DNA of 64,000 nt from an uncultured Carboxylicivirga sp. GTDB taxonomy: Bacteria; Bacteroidota; Bacteroidia; Bacteroidales; Marinilabiliaceae. Shown here piece after piece: positions 1 through 7,643 of the stretch. Position 1 is the first letter of the stretch. Each line of letters begins with the position of its first letter. Made by a program: the position numbers and the translations under genes. The stretch spans positions 62,001-126,000 of the forward strand of contig CANLLN010000003.1 of the NCBI GenBank assembly GCA_947491945.1, in the 5' to 3' direction. Below the pieces are notes generated by a model that was not told the DNA's origin, made no database searches, and saw only the letters and a list, made by a program, of their open reading frames with translations.

Positions 1-777
1 GATACCGTGCTTACGAATATTGGTGCCATGTTTAGTGAAGAAAAGGGTAGCTTTCACTCGAGTATGCGTAATCTGGATCGTTCCTTGCAGCATTTTGAGT
101 CCATCAGTCGTAATCTGGCCCGGAAGATGGAGCAGGATGGTGACCTATCGCTGATGATTCAACGTACTGACTCACTGATTGCCATGATGACTGCTCAACG
201 ACCCTACGTAGATTCTACCTTCGCCAACATGGCGCGTTTTACCGGGCAACTCAAAGAAACCAATATTGATGCTACGGTGGAACAGTTGCGTTCTACCATG
301 GCCAGTGCGAATTTATTGCTCGATAGTATGAACAATGGTAAAGGATCGCTGGGTATGCTCATGTCCGACGAAGAGCTTTACCACTCACTAAATGCTGTAA
401 GTGATAATTTAAATCGTTTATTGATTGATTTTCGTCATAACCCGGATCGCTATGTGTCTTTTTCGGCAGTTAACTTTGGTCGTAAATTTGTAGTTACTGA
501 TCAGGCTTACGGTGTTGGCGGCATTGTGTTTGAAATACAGTTAATGAATTCGCGTACACCTGTTGCTTTTGATAAGACTATTTTGGACGGAAAATATATT
601 GTTTATGAGGATTATCGTAAGTCTACTTATGTGTACTCGGTGGGGCAAACGCGTAATTTTGATGAAGCTAACAAAATCTTGGACGAAGTAATCGATCAGT
701 ATGGTGAGTCTCAAATAGTGGCCTTGGAGAATGGAGTGCCTATCAGCCTGAAAAAGGCCCTGCGCAAACTCAATTAA
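1..777 (+). CDS. MCE/MlaD-family lipid-transport protein with SPOR-like C-terminus (5' partial)
   Basis: The reading frame is open from the first base of the window, so the start and the MCE domain itself lie upstream; 258 residues are visible. The first ~150 are helical and heptad-like (many Leu, Met, Ser, Asp, Asn), as in the coiled-coil part of MlaD-type proteins, which carry lipids between inner and outer membrane with an ABC transporter. After about residue 165 the character changes to beta-rich sequence with YVYSVGQTRNFDEANKILDE, then an ALENG segment and a basic end. That pattern resembles SPOR-like domains that bind peptidoglycan. In Bacteroidota an MCE gene commonly lies just before dnaA, as here. 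The MCE assignment rests on this position and the coiled coil, because the diagnostic domain is outside the window; the SPOR-like reading is inference. Confidence 0.6.
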   Translation, partial: DTVLTNIGAMFSEEKGSFHSSMRNLDRSLQHFESISRNLARKMEQDGDLSLMIQRTDSLIAMMTAQRPYVDSTFANMARFTGQLKETNIDATVEQLRSTMASANLLLDSMNNGKGSLGMLMSDEELYHSLNAVSDNLNRLLIDFRHNPDRYVSFSAVNFGRKFVVTDQAYGVGGIVFEIQLMNSRTPVAFDKTILDGKYIVYEDYRKSTYVYSVGQTRNFDEANKILDEVIDQYGESQIVALENGVPISLKKALRKLN

Positions 778-1089
778 AATATGTTTATATTGTTCAGTTT
801 CAGGACGAAAAATAAATTTTAAACATTTTTCGACTAATTAGTCTATAATTTCCAAATCCTTTGATTACAGCTGCTTTGGTGTGTTAACTGAAAGTTACGC
901 ATATTATATAAGTTGCGGCTGGTCAGGCGGTTACACCTTTTACTTATAATGAACTGATTATTAGGTATACAATAGTTTTTTTGTATTTGTCAAGCGTTTG
1001 GACGTTTTTTTTTCATTTATTTTTTCACAATTTTTGTTTTCGCATTAAAGATAGTTAACAAACATAATTCTATAAAGGAAACAGAAAGA
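778..1089. other. dnaA upstream region
   Basis: This AT-rich gap between the MCE gene and dnaA contains a perfect 12-bp palindrome, GACTAATTAGTC (832-843), and long T-tracts around 976-1040. I see no cluster of DnaA boxes (TTATNCACA) and no exact TAnnTTTG promoter; AATTTTTG at 1029-1036 is the nearest. An origin here is therefore not supported by eye. Confidence 0.5.
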
Positions 1090-2517
1090 ATGGAAGTCGA
1101 TTGCAGAGAAATTTGGGGTAATTGCCTAAGAGTCATAAAGGATAATATACCACAGATTAGTTATCAGACCTGGTTTGAGCCGATTGTGCCGGTAAAAATC
1201 GAAAAGGATGTACTGACGATTCAAGTACCCAGTCTGTTTTTTTACGAGTATTTGGAAGAGCAGTTCATTGACCTTTTGAGTAAGACCCTTCGAAAAGAGC
1301 TTGGTGTGAATGCCAAATTGGAGTATAACGTTGTGATGGATAATGCCCACATGGTGAATCAGCGCCCTTATACACTTAATTTTCCAACCAGCAATAAAGC
1401 AGATTTGCGCAATCGACCTGTTAATGTTGCCCATCAGGAAAAGCCAAATATCCGCAATCCTTTTGTTATACCGGGCATTAAGCGTTTGAATGTAGATCCT
1501 CAGCTTAATGGTGAGTATAACTTTGAGAATTTTGTAGAAGGGGAATGCAATCGTTTGGCGCGAAGTGCCAGTCTGGCGGTTGCAAAGAACCCTGGTAAAA
1601 CAGCCTTCAATCCCTTATTTTTATACGGAAATTCTGGCTTGGGGAAAACGCATCTTGCCCAATCGATTGGTATTGATGTGAAGCGTGAGTTACCGGAAAA
1701 AACGGTGTTGTATGTGAATGCCAATAAGTTTATGACTCAGTTTACTGACTCGGTGCGTAATAATTCACAAAACGATTTTCTGAATTTCTATCAGATGATT
1801 GATGTGCTGATTATTGATGACGTGCAAGAGTTTGCCGGTAAGACCAAAACACAAAACACTTTTTTCCATATTTTTAACCATCTCCACCAGTCTGGTAAGC
1901 AGCTGATTCTTACCTGTGATAAGGCTCCGGTTGAACTGAAAGGTATGGAGGACCGTTTGTTGTCACGCTTTAAGTGGGGCTTGTCTGCCGATTTGCAAAT
2001 TCCGGATTTTGAAACGCGTGTATCTATTCTCAATAAAAAGATTTACAAGGATGGGTTGGAGGTACCCGAGGAAGTAGTGTATTATATTGCAAGCAACGTG
2101 GTAAACAATGTGCGTGAGTTGGAGGGAGCCCTAATCTCCTTGCTGGCGCAATCTACCCTAAACAAAAAGGAAATTACTTTCGAAACTGCTAAGCAAATCA
2201 TCGATAAGCTGGTTAAGAAAACGACTAAGGAAGTATCTATTGATTCCATATCGCAGACCGTCTGTGATTATTTTGGTCTGGATTTGGATATTTTACAGTC
2301 GAAAACTCGAAAGCGCGAGATTGTTCAAGCGCGTCAAATTGCCATGTACTTTAGCAAAGGGTTAACCAACTCTTCATTGTCGACCATTGGTGCAAAAATT
2401 GGCAAAAAAGATCATGCCACGGTGCTGCATGCCTGTAAGGCCATTAATAACCTCATCGAAACCGATAAGGATTTTAAAGGTACTATAAAAGAAATTGAGG
2501 CTCAGCTAAAATCATAG
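1090..2517 (+). CDS. dnaA: Chromosomal replication initiator DnaA
   Basis: DnaA is the AAA+ ATPase that binds DnaA boxes and opens the replication origin. The 475-residue product has all four domains. Domain I is at about 1-85 (WFEPI motif near 28), followed by a short linker. The AAA+ core has Walker A GNSGLGKT (180-187), Walker B VLIIDD (239-244), sensor I LTCDKAP and an arginine-finger region DRLLSRFKWG. The C-terminal DNA-binding domain carries the DnaA signature around KKDHATVLHACKAINN (439-454). Length is normal for the family. The ATG at 1090 follows the purine-rich stretch AAAGGAAACAGAAAG, the only plausible ribosome site. The gene stands alone, with a strong terminator 25 bases after its stop. 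Confidence 0.98.
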   Translation: MEVDCREIWGNCLRVIKDNIPQISYQTWFEPIVPVKIEKDVLTIQVPSLFFYEYLEEQFIDLLSKTLRKELGVNAKLEYNVVMDNAHMVNQRPYTLNFPTSNKADLRNRPVNVAHQEKPNIRNPFVIPGIKRLNVDPQLNGEYNFENFVEGECNRLARSASLAVAKNPGKTAFNPLFLYGNSGLGKTHLAQSIGIDVKRELPEKTVLYVNANKFMTQFTDSVRNNSQNDFLNFYQMIDVLIIDDVQEFAGKTKTQNTFFHIFNHLHQSGKQLILTCDKAPVELKGMEDRLLSRFKWGLSADLQIPDFETRVSILNKKIYKDGLEVPEEVVYYIASNVVNNVRELEGALISLLAQSTLNKKEITFETAKQIIDKLVKKTTKEVSIDSISQTVCDYFGLDLDILQSKTRKREIVQARQIAMYFSKGLTNSSLSTIGAKIGKKDHATVLHACKAINNLIETDKDFKGTIKEIEAQLKS

Positions 2518-2541
2518 TAAAGGATTTTCGCTGTACAACAT

Positions 2542-2573
2542 AAAGACATCCTAATTTGGGGTGTCTTTTTTTT
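2542..2573 (+). terminator. Intrinsic terminator of dnaA
   Basis: The perfect 7-bp stem AAAGACA/TGTCTTT (2542-2548 with 2562-2568) is extended inward by C-G and wobble pairs around the loop AATTT and followed by a run of T. It ends dnaA and overlaps the promoter of the next gene. Confidence 0.85.
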
Positions 2574-2582
2574 ATATTTTTG
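2555..2582 (+). promoter_or_regulatory. Bacteroidota-type promoter of the M3 peptidase gene
   Basis: TATTTTTG (2575-2582) matches TAnnTTTG exactly. A TTTG at 2555-2558 could be the -33 box, although the 16-base spacer is short. The predicted RNA start near 2589 lies 3' of the GTG at 2561, so that codon cannot be the start and the ATG at 2627 is favoured. Confidence 0.6.
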
Positions 2583-2626
2583 AGCAACAAACGTGTTGTA
2601 ACAATATGATTAAAAAATCTACAGAG

Positions 2627-4744
2627 ATGAATAAACTAATGATTCTTCTTTTGGCTGTAATTCTTGTAGCCGGAGGATGTCAAACAAAGACAAGTGATCG
2701 GAGTATGAATCCTTTTTTTAGTAAGTACGAAACACCTTTTGAGGCACCACCTTTCCATCTGATTGAAGTGGAGCATTATATGCCTGCCTTTGAAAAGGGT
2801 ATGCAGGAGCAGGTTGATGAAATTGAGGCGATCGTTAGCAATGACGAGGCTCCTGACTTTGAGAATACTATTTTGGCCTATGACCGTTCGGGAGGCTTGC
2901 TCGATAAGGTAGGTGCGGTATTCTTTAATATGCAGAGTAGCGACAACAGTGATGCGATCAAGGAAATTGCGCGGGAGCTGATGCCTATGCTTACCAAGCA
3001 TAGTGACAATATTTCTATGAATATGGAGCTGTTTAAGCGTGTGAAGGCTGTGTATGAGCAGCGGGAAACCGCCAATTTGAATGCTGCTCAAATACGGGTT
3101 ACGGAGAAGTATTATGATGATTTTGTACGCAATGGTGCCGAGTTATCAAGCGATGATCAGGAGAAATTGAAGAAGTTGAACGAAGAGCTGGCCACGTTGC
3201 AACTTCAGTTTGGCGAAAACCAATTGGCTGAGACCAATAAGAATTTTCAGTTGGTGGTTGATAATGAGGAGGATCTGGCCGGCTTGCCCGAAGGTGTAAA
3301 GATGGCAGCCGCCGAAACTGCCACAGCCAGCGGTAGGGAAGGTAAGTGGGTGTTTACTTTGCAGAAACCAAGCTTGATACCTTTTCTTCAATATGCCGAT
3401 AATCGTGATCTGCGTGAGAAGATTTACCGGGGTTATTTTATGCGGGGCAATAACAACAATGACTTTGATAATAAGGAGATTTGCCGCAAGATGGCCATGA
3501 TAAGGGCTGAGAAAGTACGCCTACTGGGTTATGATACCCATGCCGAATATGCTATTGCAACCAACATGGCTAAAACTCCAGAAAATGTGGATGCTTTCCT
3601 GATGGGACTATGGAAGCCTGCACTTGAAGTGGCTAAAAAGGAAAGAGATGCTATGCAGGCGATAATTGATCGTGAAGGTGGTAAATTTAAACTCAAGTCA
3701 TGGGACTGGTGGTATTATGCCGAGAAGCTACGAAAAGAGAAATATGACCTTGATGAGTCTGAAATTACGCCCTATTTTCAGTTGGATAATGTTCGCGATG
3801 GAATGTTTTGGGTAGCCAATCAATTGTATGGTATCACCTTTACTTCAGTCGATAATGTGCCTTTGTATAATCCCGAGGCTGAGGTGTTTGAAGTAAAAGA
3901 AGCCGATGGTTCGCACATTGGACTACTCTATCTTGATTATCATCCGCGAGACAGCAAAGCACCGGGTGCCTGGCAAACCAGTTTCCGTAATTCCATTACC
4001 CGTGACGGAAAAAAAGTAGCCCCATTGGTATCATTGGTTTGTAACTTCACGAAGCCAACAGGTGATATGCCTGCACTTCTCACCTTCGACGAGGTAAGTA
4101 CTTTGTTTCATGAGTTTGGCCATGGTTTGCACGCCTTGTTTACCCGGGGCGAGTATAAGCGCACGGCAGGAGTCGTGCCACAGGATTATGTAGAGCTGCC
4201 ATCGCAGGTGATGGAAAACTGGGCTGCCGAGCCACAGGTAATGCGTCATTATGCCCGTCATTACAAAACCGGTGAAGTGATTCCCGATGCACTTATTGAA
4301 AAGTTGCAGAAGAGTGGTCATTTCAATCAGGGCTTTATCACTATTGAATATCTTGCCGCTTCGCTACTTGATCTAGCCTGGCATGATTTAAAAGCGGGTG
4401 ATCAGGTGGATAATACGCTTGCTTTTGAGCAAGCCGCCATGGAAAAGATTGGCTTGATTGATGAGATCATTCCTCGTTATCGTTCTACTTATTTTAGCCA
4501 TATCTTTAGCAGCGATTATTATGCGGCCGGCTATTACGTATATATTTGGGCGGCTGTGCTCGATTCAGATGCTTTTGAGGCGTTTAAAGCTAGTGGAGAT
4601 ATCTTCAATAAAGAGCTGGCCAATAAATTCCGCAAGCACTGCTTGTCGGAGTGTGGGGATGATGAAGGCATGGTGCAGTATCGCAAGTTCAGAGGACAGG
4701 ATCCTTCCTTACAGCCTCTGCTCAAAAAACGAGGTTTAAATTAA
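2627..4744 (+). CDS. dcp: M3-family zinc metallopeptidase (Dcp-like), lipoprotein
   Basis: This is a thimet-oligopeptidase-type zinc enzyme that cuts short peptides, probably releasing dipeptides as Dcp does. From the ATG at 2627 the product has 705 residues, the usual size. Residues 1-18 form a lipoprotein signal peptide ending in VAGGC, with Cys18 as the lipidated residue. The zinc motif HEFGH is at 495-499, and the C-terminal part has the family's typical Tyr/Gly-rich stretch (FSSDYYAAGYYVYIW). The frame is open back to 2561 and an ATG also exists at 2606, but the signal peptide starts cleanly at 2627. QTKTSD after the Cys lacks the acidic surface-export signal, so a periplasm-facing location is likely (inference). 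Its place after dnaA carries no functional hint. Confidence 0.9.
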   Translation: MNKLMILLLAVILVAGGCQTKTSDRSMNPFFSKYETPFEAPPFHLIEVEHYMPAFEKGMQEQVDEIEAIVSNDEAPDFENTILAYDRSGGLLDKVGAVFFNMQSSDNSDAIKEIARELMPMLTKHSDNISMNMELFKRVKAVYEQRETANLNAAQIRVTEKYYDDFVRNGAELSSDDQEKLKKLNEELATLQLQFGENQLAETNKNFQLVVDNEEDLAGLPEGVKMAAAETATASGREGKWVFTLQKPSLIPFLQYADNRDLREKIYRGYFMRGNNNNDFDNKEICRKMAMIRAEKVRLLGYDTHAEYAIATNMAKTPENVDAFLMGLWKPALEVAKKERDAMQAIIDREGGKFKLKSWDWWYYAEKLRKEKYDLDESEITPYFQLDNVRDGMFWVANQLYGITFTSVDNVPLYNPEAEVFEVKEADGSHIGLLYLDYHPRDSKAPGAWQTSFRNSITRDGKKVAPLVSLVCNFTKPTGDMPALLTFDEVSTLFHEFGHGLHALFTRGEYKRTAGVVPQDYVELPSQVMENWAAEPQVMRHYARHYKTGEVIPDALIEKLQKSGHFNQGFITIEYLAASLLDLAWHDLKAGDQVDNTLAFEQAAMEKIGLIDEIIPRYRSTYFSHIFSSDYYAAGYYVYIWAAVLDSDAFEAFKASGDIFNKELANKFRKHCLSECGDDEGMVQYRKFRGQDPSLQPLLKKRGLN

Positions 4745-4787
4745 GACACTTTGAAATGCCTGAGTGGTTCAGGTGAGAAATACAATA

Positions 4788-4825
4788 AAAGGTCGCAGCA
4801 TTAAATGCAGCGGCCTTTGTTATTT
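4788..4825 (+). terminator. Terminator after the M3 peptidase gene
   Basis: AAAGGTCGC (4788-4796) pairs with GCGGCCTTT (4810-4818, one G-T wobble), with an inner GCATT/AATGC pairing and a T-rich tail. It lies between convergent genes. Confidence 0.8.
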
Positions 4826-4828
4826 TGA

Positions 4829-4896
4829 GAAAAGCTACCGGAAAGACAGAAAGAGTGCATTAAAGATAGTTGTAACTGAATGCCGGTGAGCTTTTC
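4829..4896. repeat. Long-loop inverted repeat near the gpx 3' end
   Basis: GAAAAGCTACCGG (4829-4841) is nearly complementary to CCGGTGAGCTTTTC (4883-4896), with a 41-base loop. It lies just past the stop of the minus-strand peroxidase gene and may be its terminator. Confidence 0.5.
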
Positions 4897-4904
4897 AAAT
4901 TCTT

Positions 4905-5447
4905 TTATCCTGCAGTTAGCCAGCTAATTATTTCCTGATCATCGGGCAGTGTTTTGGGCGATATTACCTTTGCTATGGTGCCATCTTCATTAATCAGATA
5001 TTTCTGAAAATTCCATTTCACGCTGCTGTCGCCGTAGTTATTCAGGGCCTCTGTTGTAAGCCATTTATACAACGGATGCATGTTTTTTCCTTTCACCGAT
5101 ATCTTGCTCATCATTGGAAAGGTTACCCCGTAATTGCGCTTACAGAACAGGCTGATTTCTTCATTGCTGCCGGGCTCCTGACTCAGAAAATTATTGGCCG
5201 GAAAACCGATGATGACAAAATCGTCGCCCCCATAGAGGTCATATACTTTTTGTAATTGCTCGTATTGACCCGTTAAGCCGCATTTGCTAGCCACATTCAC
5301 GATCATCACCTTCTTGCCTTTTAACTCCGACATTTTAAATACCTCCCCATCGATGGTATTTACTTCAAAATCATAAAAGGAAGATTGTGCATTACTGAAT
5401 CCTGTTGTGAGTAGCATACCGATAATTAACGTAAAAACTGATTTCAT
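4905..5447 (-). CDS. Secreted glutathione-peroxidase-family thiol peroxidase
   Basis: This is a GPx-family peroxidase that reduces hydroperoxides, probably with thioredoxin-type donors, as non-selenium members do. In the 180 residues a signal peptide (1-20, ending SNAQ) is followed by the thioredoxin fold. The peroxidatic residue is Cys56 in ASKCGLTGQ, and the codon is cysteine, not UGA. Gln90 in SQEPGS and Trp145-Asn146 in KWNF complete the catalytic tetrad. Cys102 in LFCKRNYGVTF is at the usual resolving position. The GFPANNF segment has Ala where many relatives have Cys, a position not needed for the disulfide mechanism. The signal peptide places it in the periplasm, so the reductant there is unknown. 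It is monocistronic and convergent with the M3 peptidase gene. Confidence 0.92.
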   Translation of the reverse strand: MKSVFTLIIGMLLTTGFSNAQSSFYDFEVNTIDGEVFKMSELKGKKVMIVNVASKCGLTGQYEQLQKVYDLYGGDDFVIIGFPANNFLSQEPGSNEEISLFCKRNYGVTFPMMSKISVKGKNMHPLYKWLTTEALNNYGDSSVKWNFQKYLINEDGTIAKVISPKTLPDDQEIISWLTAG

Positions 5448-5501
5448 AAATAAGTAAATAAGAATTGAAATACTACATTAACGCAGTGTGTGTAAAATTG
5501 T

Positions 5502-6176
5502 TTAATTATTGTCCCTGGTAAATGGAACAAAACGCACCGGCAATAGGTCTTTTCGTCTTATTTCACCATTTTTTTTAGTGTATAGCACTAGCTGTTGCTG
5601 CCCCATATTTTCAATGGGAGCAATGAGTCGTCCGCCTTCGTTTAGCTGTTCAAACAATGCTTTGGGTACTTTATTGTTGGCTGCGGTTATCATAATGGCG
5701 TTGTAGGGTTGGTGGGCTTCCCATCCGTGATATCCATCGCCGGCCTTGCAGTATACATTGTTATAGCCCAATGCTGTAAGTGTGGAATCGGCCAGGCGAG
5801 CCAGGGGCTTAATGATTTCGATGGTGTATACTTCTTTCACGATTTCGGAGAGAACGGCGGCCTGATATCCTGATCCAGTGCCGATTTCCAATACTTTATC
5901 CTCCTTACCCAGTTGTAACTGTGCCGTCATGTAGGCCACAATGTAGGGTTGTGAAATGGTTTGATGATATCCGATGGGCAGTGGTCGGTCGTCGTAGGCA
6001 TAGTTCTGTAAATCCTGAGGTACAAAGAGGTGACGAGGCACCGCCTGCATAGCAGCAAGCGTAGCCTCGTGCTTAATACCTCGCTTCATAATTTGGTTAA
6101 CAACCATTTCAGCTCTCATGGTATCCGTGCTTTGGATAAGTAGCGCAAGAATGATATTTAGCAAGCCAGGTATCAT
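5502..6176 (-). CDS. pcm: Protein-L-isoaspartate O-methyltransferase
   Basis: PCMT methylates isoaspartyl residues in aged proteins with S-adenosylmethionine so that they can revert to Asp. The core has the expected order: a PRHLFVP stretch, DDRPLPIGYHQTISQPYIVA, the SAM motif VLEIGTGSGYQAAVL near 94-108, and an acidic strand-2 segment VYTIEI. The C-terminus is family-like. The first ~19 residues (MIPGLLNIILALLIQS) are hydrophobic and could be a signal peptide; starting instead at Met20 (6119) would give an ordinary cytoplasmic enzyme. The start lies 6 bases past the stop of the upstream NTF2-like gene, so the two are probably cotranscribed. Confidence 0.93.
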   Translation of the reverse strand: MIPGLLNIILALLIQSTDTMRAEMVVNQIMKRGIKHEATLAAMQAVPRHLFVPQDLQNYAYDDRPLPIGYHQTISQPYIVAYMTAQLQLGKEDKVLEIGTGSGYQAAVLSEIVKEVYTIEIIKPLARLADSTLTALGYNNVYCKAGDGYHGWEAHQPYNAIMITAANNKVPKALFEQLNEGGRLIAPIENMGQQQLVLYTKKNGEIRRKDLLPVRFVPFTRDNN

Positions 6177-6182
6177 TCCTGA

Positions 6183-6629
6183 TTATTCTATCACCTCGGG
6201 ATGTGCATTGTCAGGTACTGAAATATGGCTTTGAACAATTCGCCATGTACCATCACGTTTTTCAAGTACACCTGTGTGTCTGAAGCCTTCCAGCCTAAAG
6301 GGTTCGCCCTTGGTTTCGAAGCAGGTATCCAGTAGTTGCGAATACCAGGCAACATTCTGGTCCTTACTTAGCTGAATACGTGTGTTTTTTGAGCTGATGG
6401 TATAGTCCGGTTTATTACGAATGGCGGTGCTCATCCATTCGTAGTAATCTTCCCATCCATACCATATTTCGTCCAGATCAGCTCCAATATTTAATGTGTT
6501 TTCATCTTTGGCAAAGCATTCCGAAAAAGTTTTTAAATCTCCCTCTTCCTGTGCCGTAATCATTGTGTCCAAAACGGCTTGGATAGGTGCAGTTTCTTTG
6601 CTAATCGTTCCGCTGTCAATTGTTTTCAT
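6183..6629 (-). CDS. SnoaL/NTF2-like fold protein (DUF4440-type)
   Basis: The product is a 148-residue soluble protein without a signal peptide. Its pattern is that of the NTF2/SnoaL cone fold: an N-terminal helix pair (AVLDTMITAQEEGDLKTFSE), a D-rich turn (GADLDEIWYGWEDYYEW), then strands ending WRIVQSHISVP. Members of this family with the WRIVQxHxS ending are usually uncharacterised ketosteroid-isomerase-like proteins. No catalytic Asp/His set can be assigned with confidence, so no reaction is proposed. It is the first gene of a two-gene minus-strand unit with pcm (6-base gap). It could be an enzyme or a small-ligand binder. Confidence 0.8.
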   Translation of the reverse strand: MKTIDSGTISKETAPIQAVLDTMITAQEEGDLKTFSECFAKDENTLNIGADLDEIWYGWEDYYEWMSTAIRNKPDYTISSKNTRIQLSKDQNVAWYSQLLDTCFETKGEPFRLEGFRHTGVLEKRDGTWRIVQSHISVPDNAHPEVIE

Positions 6630-6754
6630 GGTGCAATGTTGTTGGTTAGTAACAAAAAAATGTCTTGTCTTTACACGGTTTTATTAAAGTTAGTTATTTG
6701 TCTATTTGATGTCAACAGCTGTGTGTCTACATCGTGTTGAGTCATAATTTTATT

Positions 6755-6762
6755 TACTTTTG
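6755..6762 (+). promoter_or_regulatory. -7 promoter box of truA
   Basis: TACTTTTG matches TAnnTTTG exactly. A TTG at 6737-6739 is too close (15 bases) to be a good -33 box. The predicted RNA start near 6769 supports the ATG at 6782 rather than the upstream open frame. Confidence 0.6.
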
Positions 6763-6781
6763 TGTTTTTGAATTGAAACTC

Positions 6782-7558
6782 ATGTATAGATATTTCATTG
6801 AACTTGCCTATAATGGCGCATCTTATCATGGTTGGCAGATACAACCCAACGCGTTATCGGTACAGGAGGTGTTGAACGATGCCCTGTGTAAGGCTTTGCG
6901 CCAGCGCATTAATGTGGTAGGCTGTGGTCGTACCGATACGGGCGTTCATGCTTCTTATTTTGTGGCACATTTCGATAGTGCGGTGTGTATCGAAAATTGC
7001 GAGCAATTGGCATTTAAGTTGAATCGCATTGTAGGAAACAAAATTGTTGTTTATGCTGTTACACCTGTTTCCAATGAGGCACACAGTCGTTTCGATGCTG
7101 TTTCACGCACCTATCATTATTATTTAAAAACCGAGAAGAATCCTTTTCAGTATCTGTATAGCTATCGTCCTTTTTATAAGGTGGATATAGAAAAGATGAA
7201 TGCTGCTGCCCGTGTACTGTTTGATTATACTGATTTTACCAGCTTTAGCAAGTTGCATACTGATACTAAAACCAATAATTGCCGCGTGATGCAGGCGCGC
7301 TGGGAGGCTGGCGAGGACGGGGCTGTATTTATTGTGCAGGCTGATCGTTTTCTGCGCAATATGGTGCGTGCTATGGTAGGCACTTTGCTGGAAGTAGGGA
7401 GGGGTAAGATTTCCGTGTCCCAATTTCGTGAAGTATTGGAACAAAAGGATCGGGGTGCAGCGGGAACTTCGGTGCCTGCCCAGGCCTTGTTTTTGGTTCA
7501 TGTGGCTTATCCGGACTCTGTGTTTACTCCACAGCGCAGGTTTATGGCTCCTTTATGA
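6782..7558 (+). CDS. truA: tRNA pseudouridine(38-40) synthase TruA
   Basis: TruA converts U38, U39 and U40 in the anticodon stem of many tRNAs to pseudouridine. The 258-residue product starts MYRYFIELAYNGASYHGWQ, a typical TruA opening. The catalytic Asp is Asp52 in GRTDTGVHA. Other family landmarks are the RTYHYYL-like segment, the FRNMVRAMVG-like segment (FLRNMVRAMVGTLLEVGRG) and the ending with AxALFLVHVAYP. The frame is open back to 6734, but the promoter box at 6755 and the family start favour 6782. The gene is single and convergent with aroE; a 12-bp palindrome lies between them. Confidence 0.97.
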   Translation: MYRYFIELAYNGASYHGWQIQPNALSVQEVLNDALCKALRQRINVVGCGRTDTGVHASYFVAHFDSAVCIENCEQLAFKLNRIVGNKIVVYAVTPVSNEAHSRFDAVSRTYHYYLKTEKNPFQYLYSYRPFYKVDIEKMNAAARVLFDYTDFTSFSKLHTDTKTNNCRVMQARWEAGEDGAVFIVQADRFLRNMVRAMVGTLLEVGRGKISVSQFREVLEQKDRGAAGTSVPAQALFLVHVAYPDSVFTPQRRFMAPL

Positions 7559-7580
7559 TGTGCGTTCATTATATTTAGCA

Positions 7581-7628
7581 ACTTATCGGATAGGGCAATG
7601 TGTTTAACTCATTTAGTATCCGATAAGT
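7581..7628. repeat. Palindromic element, copy 1 (truA/aroE junction)
   Basis: Two perfect 12-bp arms, ACTTATCGGATA (7581-7592) and TATCCGATAAGT (7617-7628), flank a 24-base loop. There is no U-tract on either strand. The same core recurs at 45935-45981, also between convergent genes. Confidence 0.8.
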
Positions 7629-7643
7629 ACTGTCATCATCTTC

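Noticed and set aside
778-1089. Replication origin next to dnaA
   Set aside because: No recognisable DnaA-box cluster; AT-richness alone is not enough.
2561-2626. Upstream extension of the M3 peptidase frame
   Set aside because: It starts within the dnaA terminator and before the predicted RNA start; the lipoprotein signal begins cleanly at 2627.
5200-5290. Selenocysteine or missing resolving cysteine in the glutathione peroxidase
   Set aside because: The active-site codon is cysteine and the resolving Cys102 is present; only a non-essential Cys position is Ala.
7581-7628. Ordinary intrinsic terminator for truA/aroE
   Set aside because: No U-tract on either strand and a 24-base loop; treated instead as a repeated palindrome.
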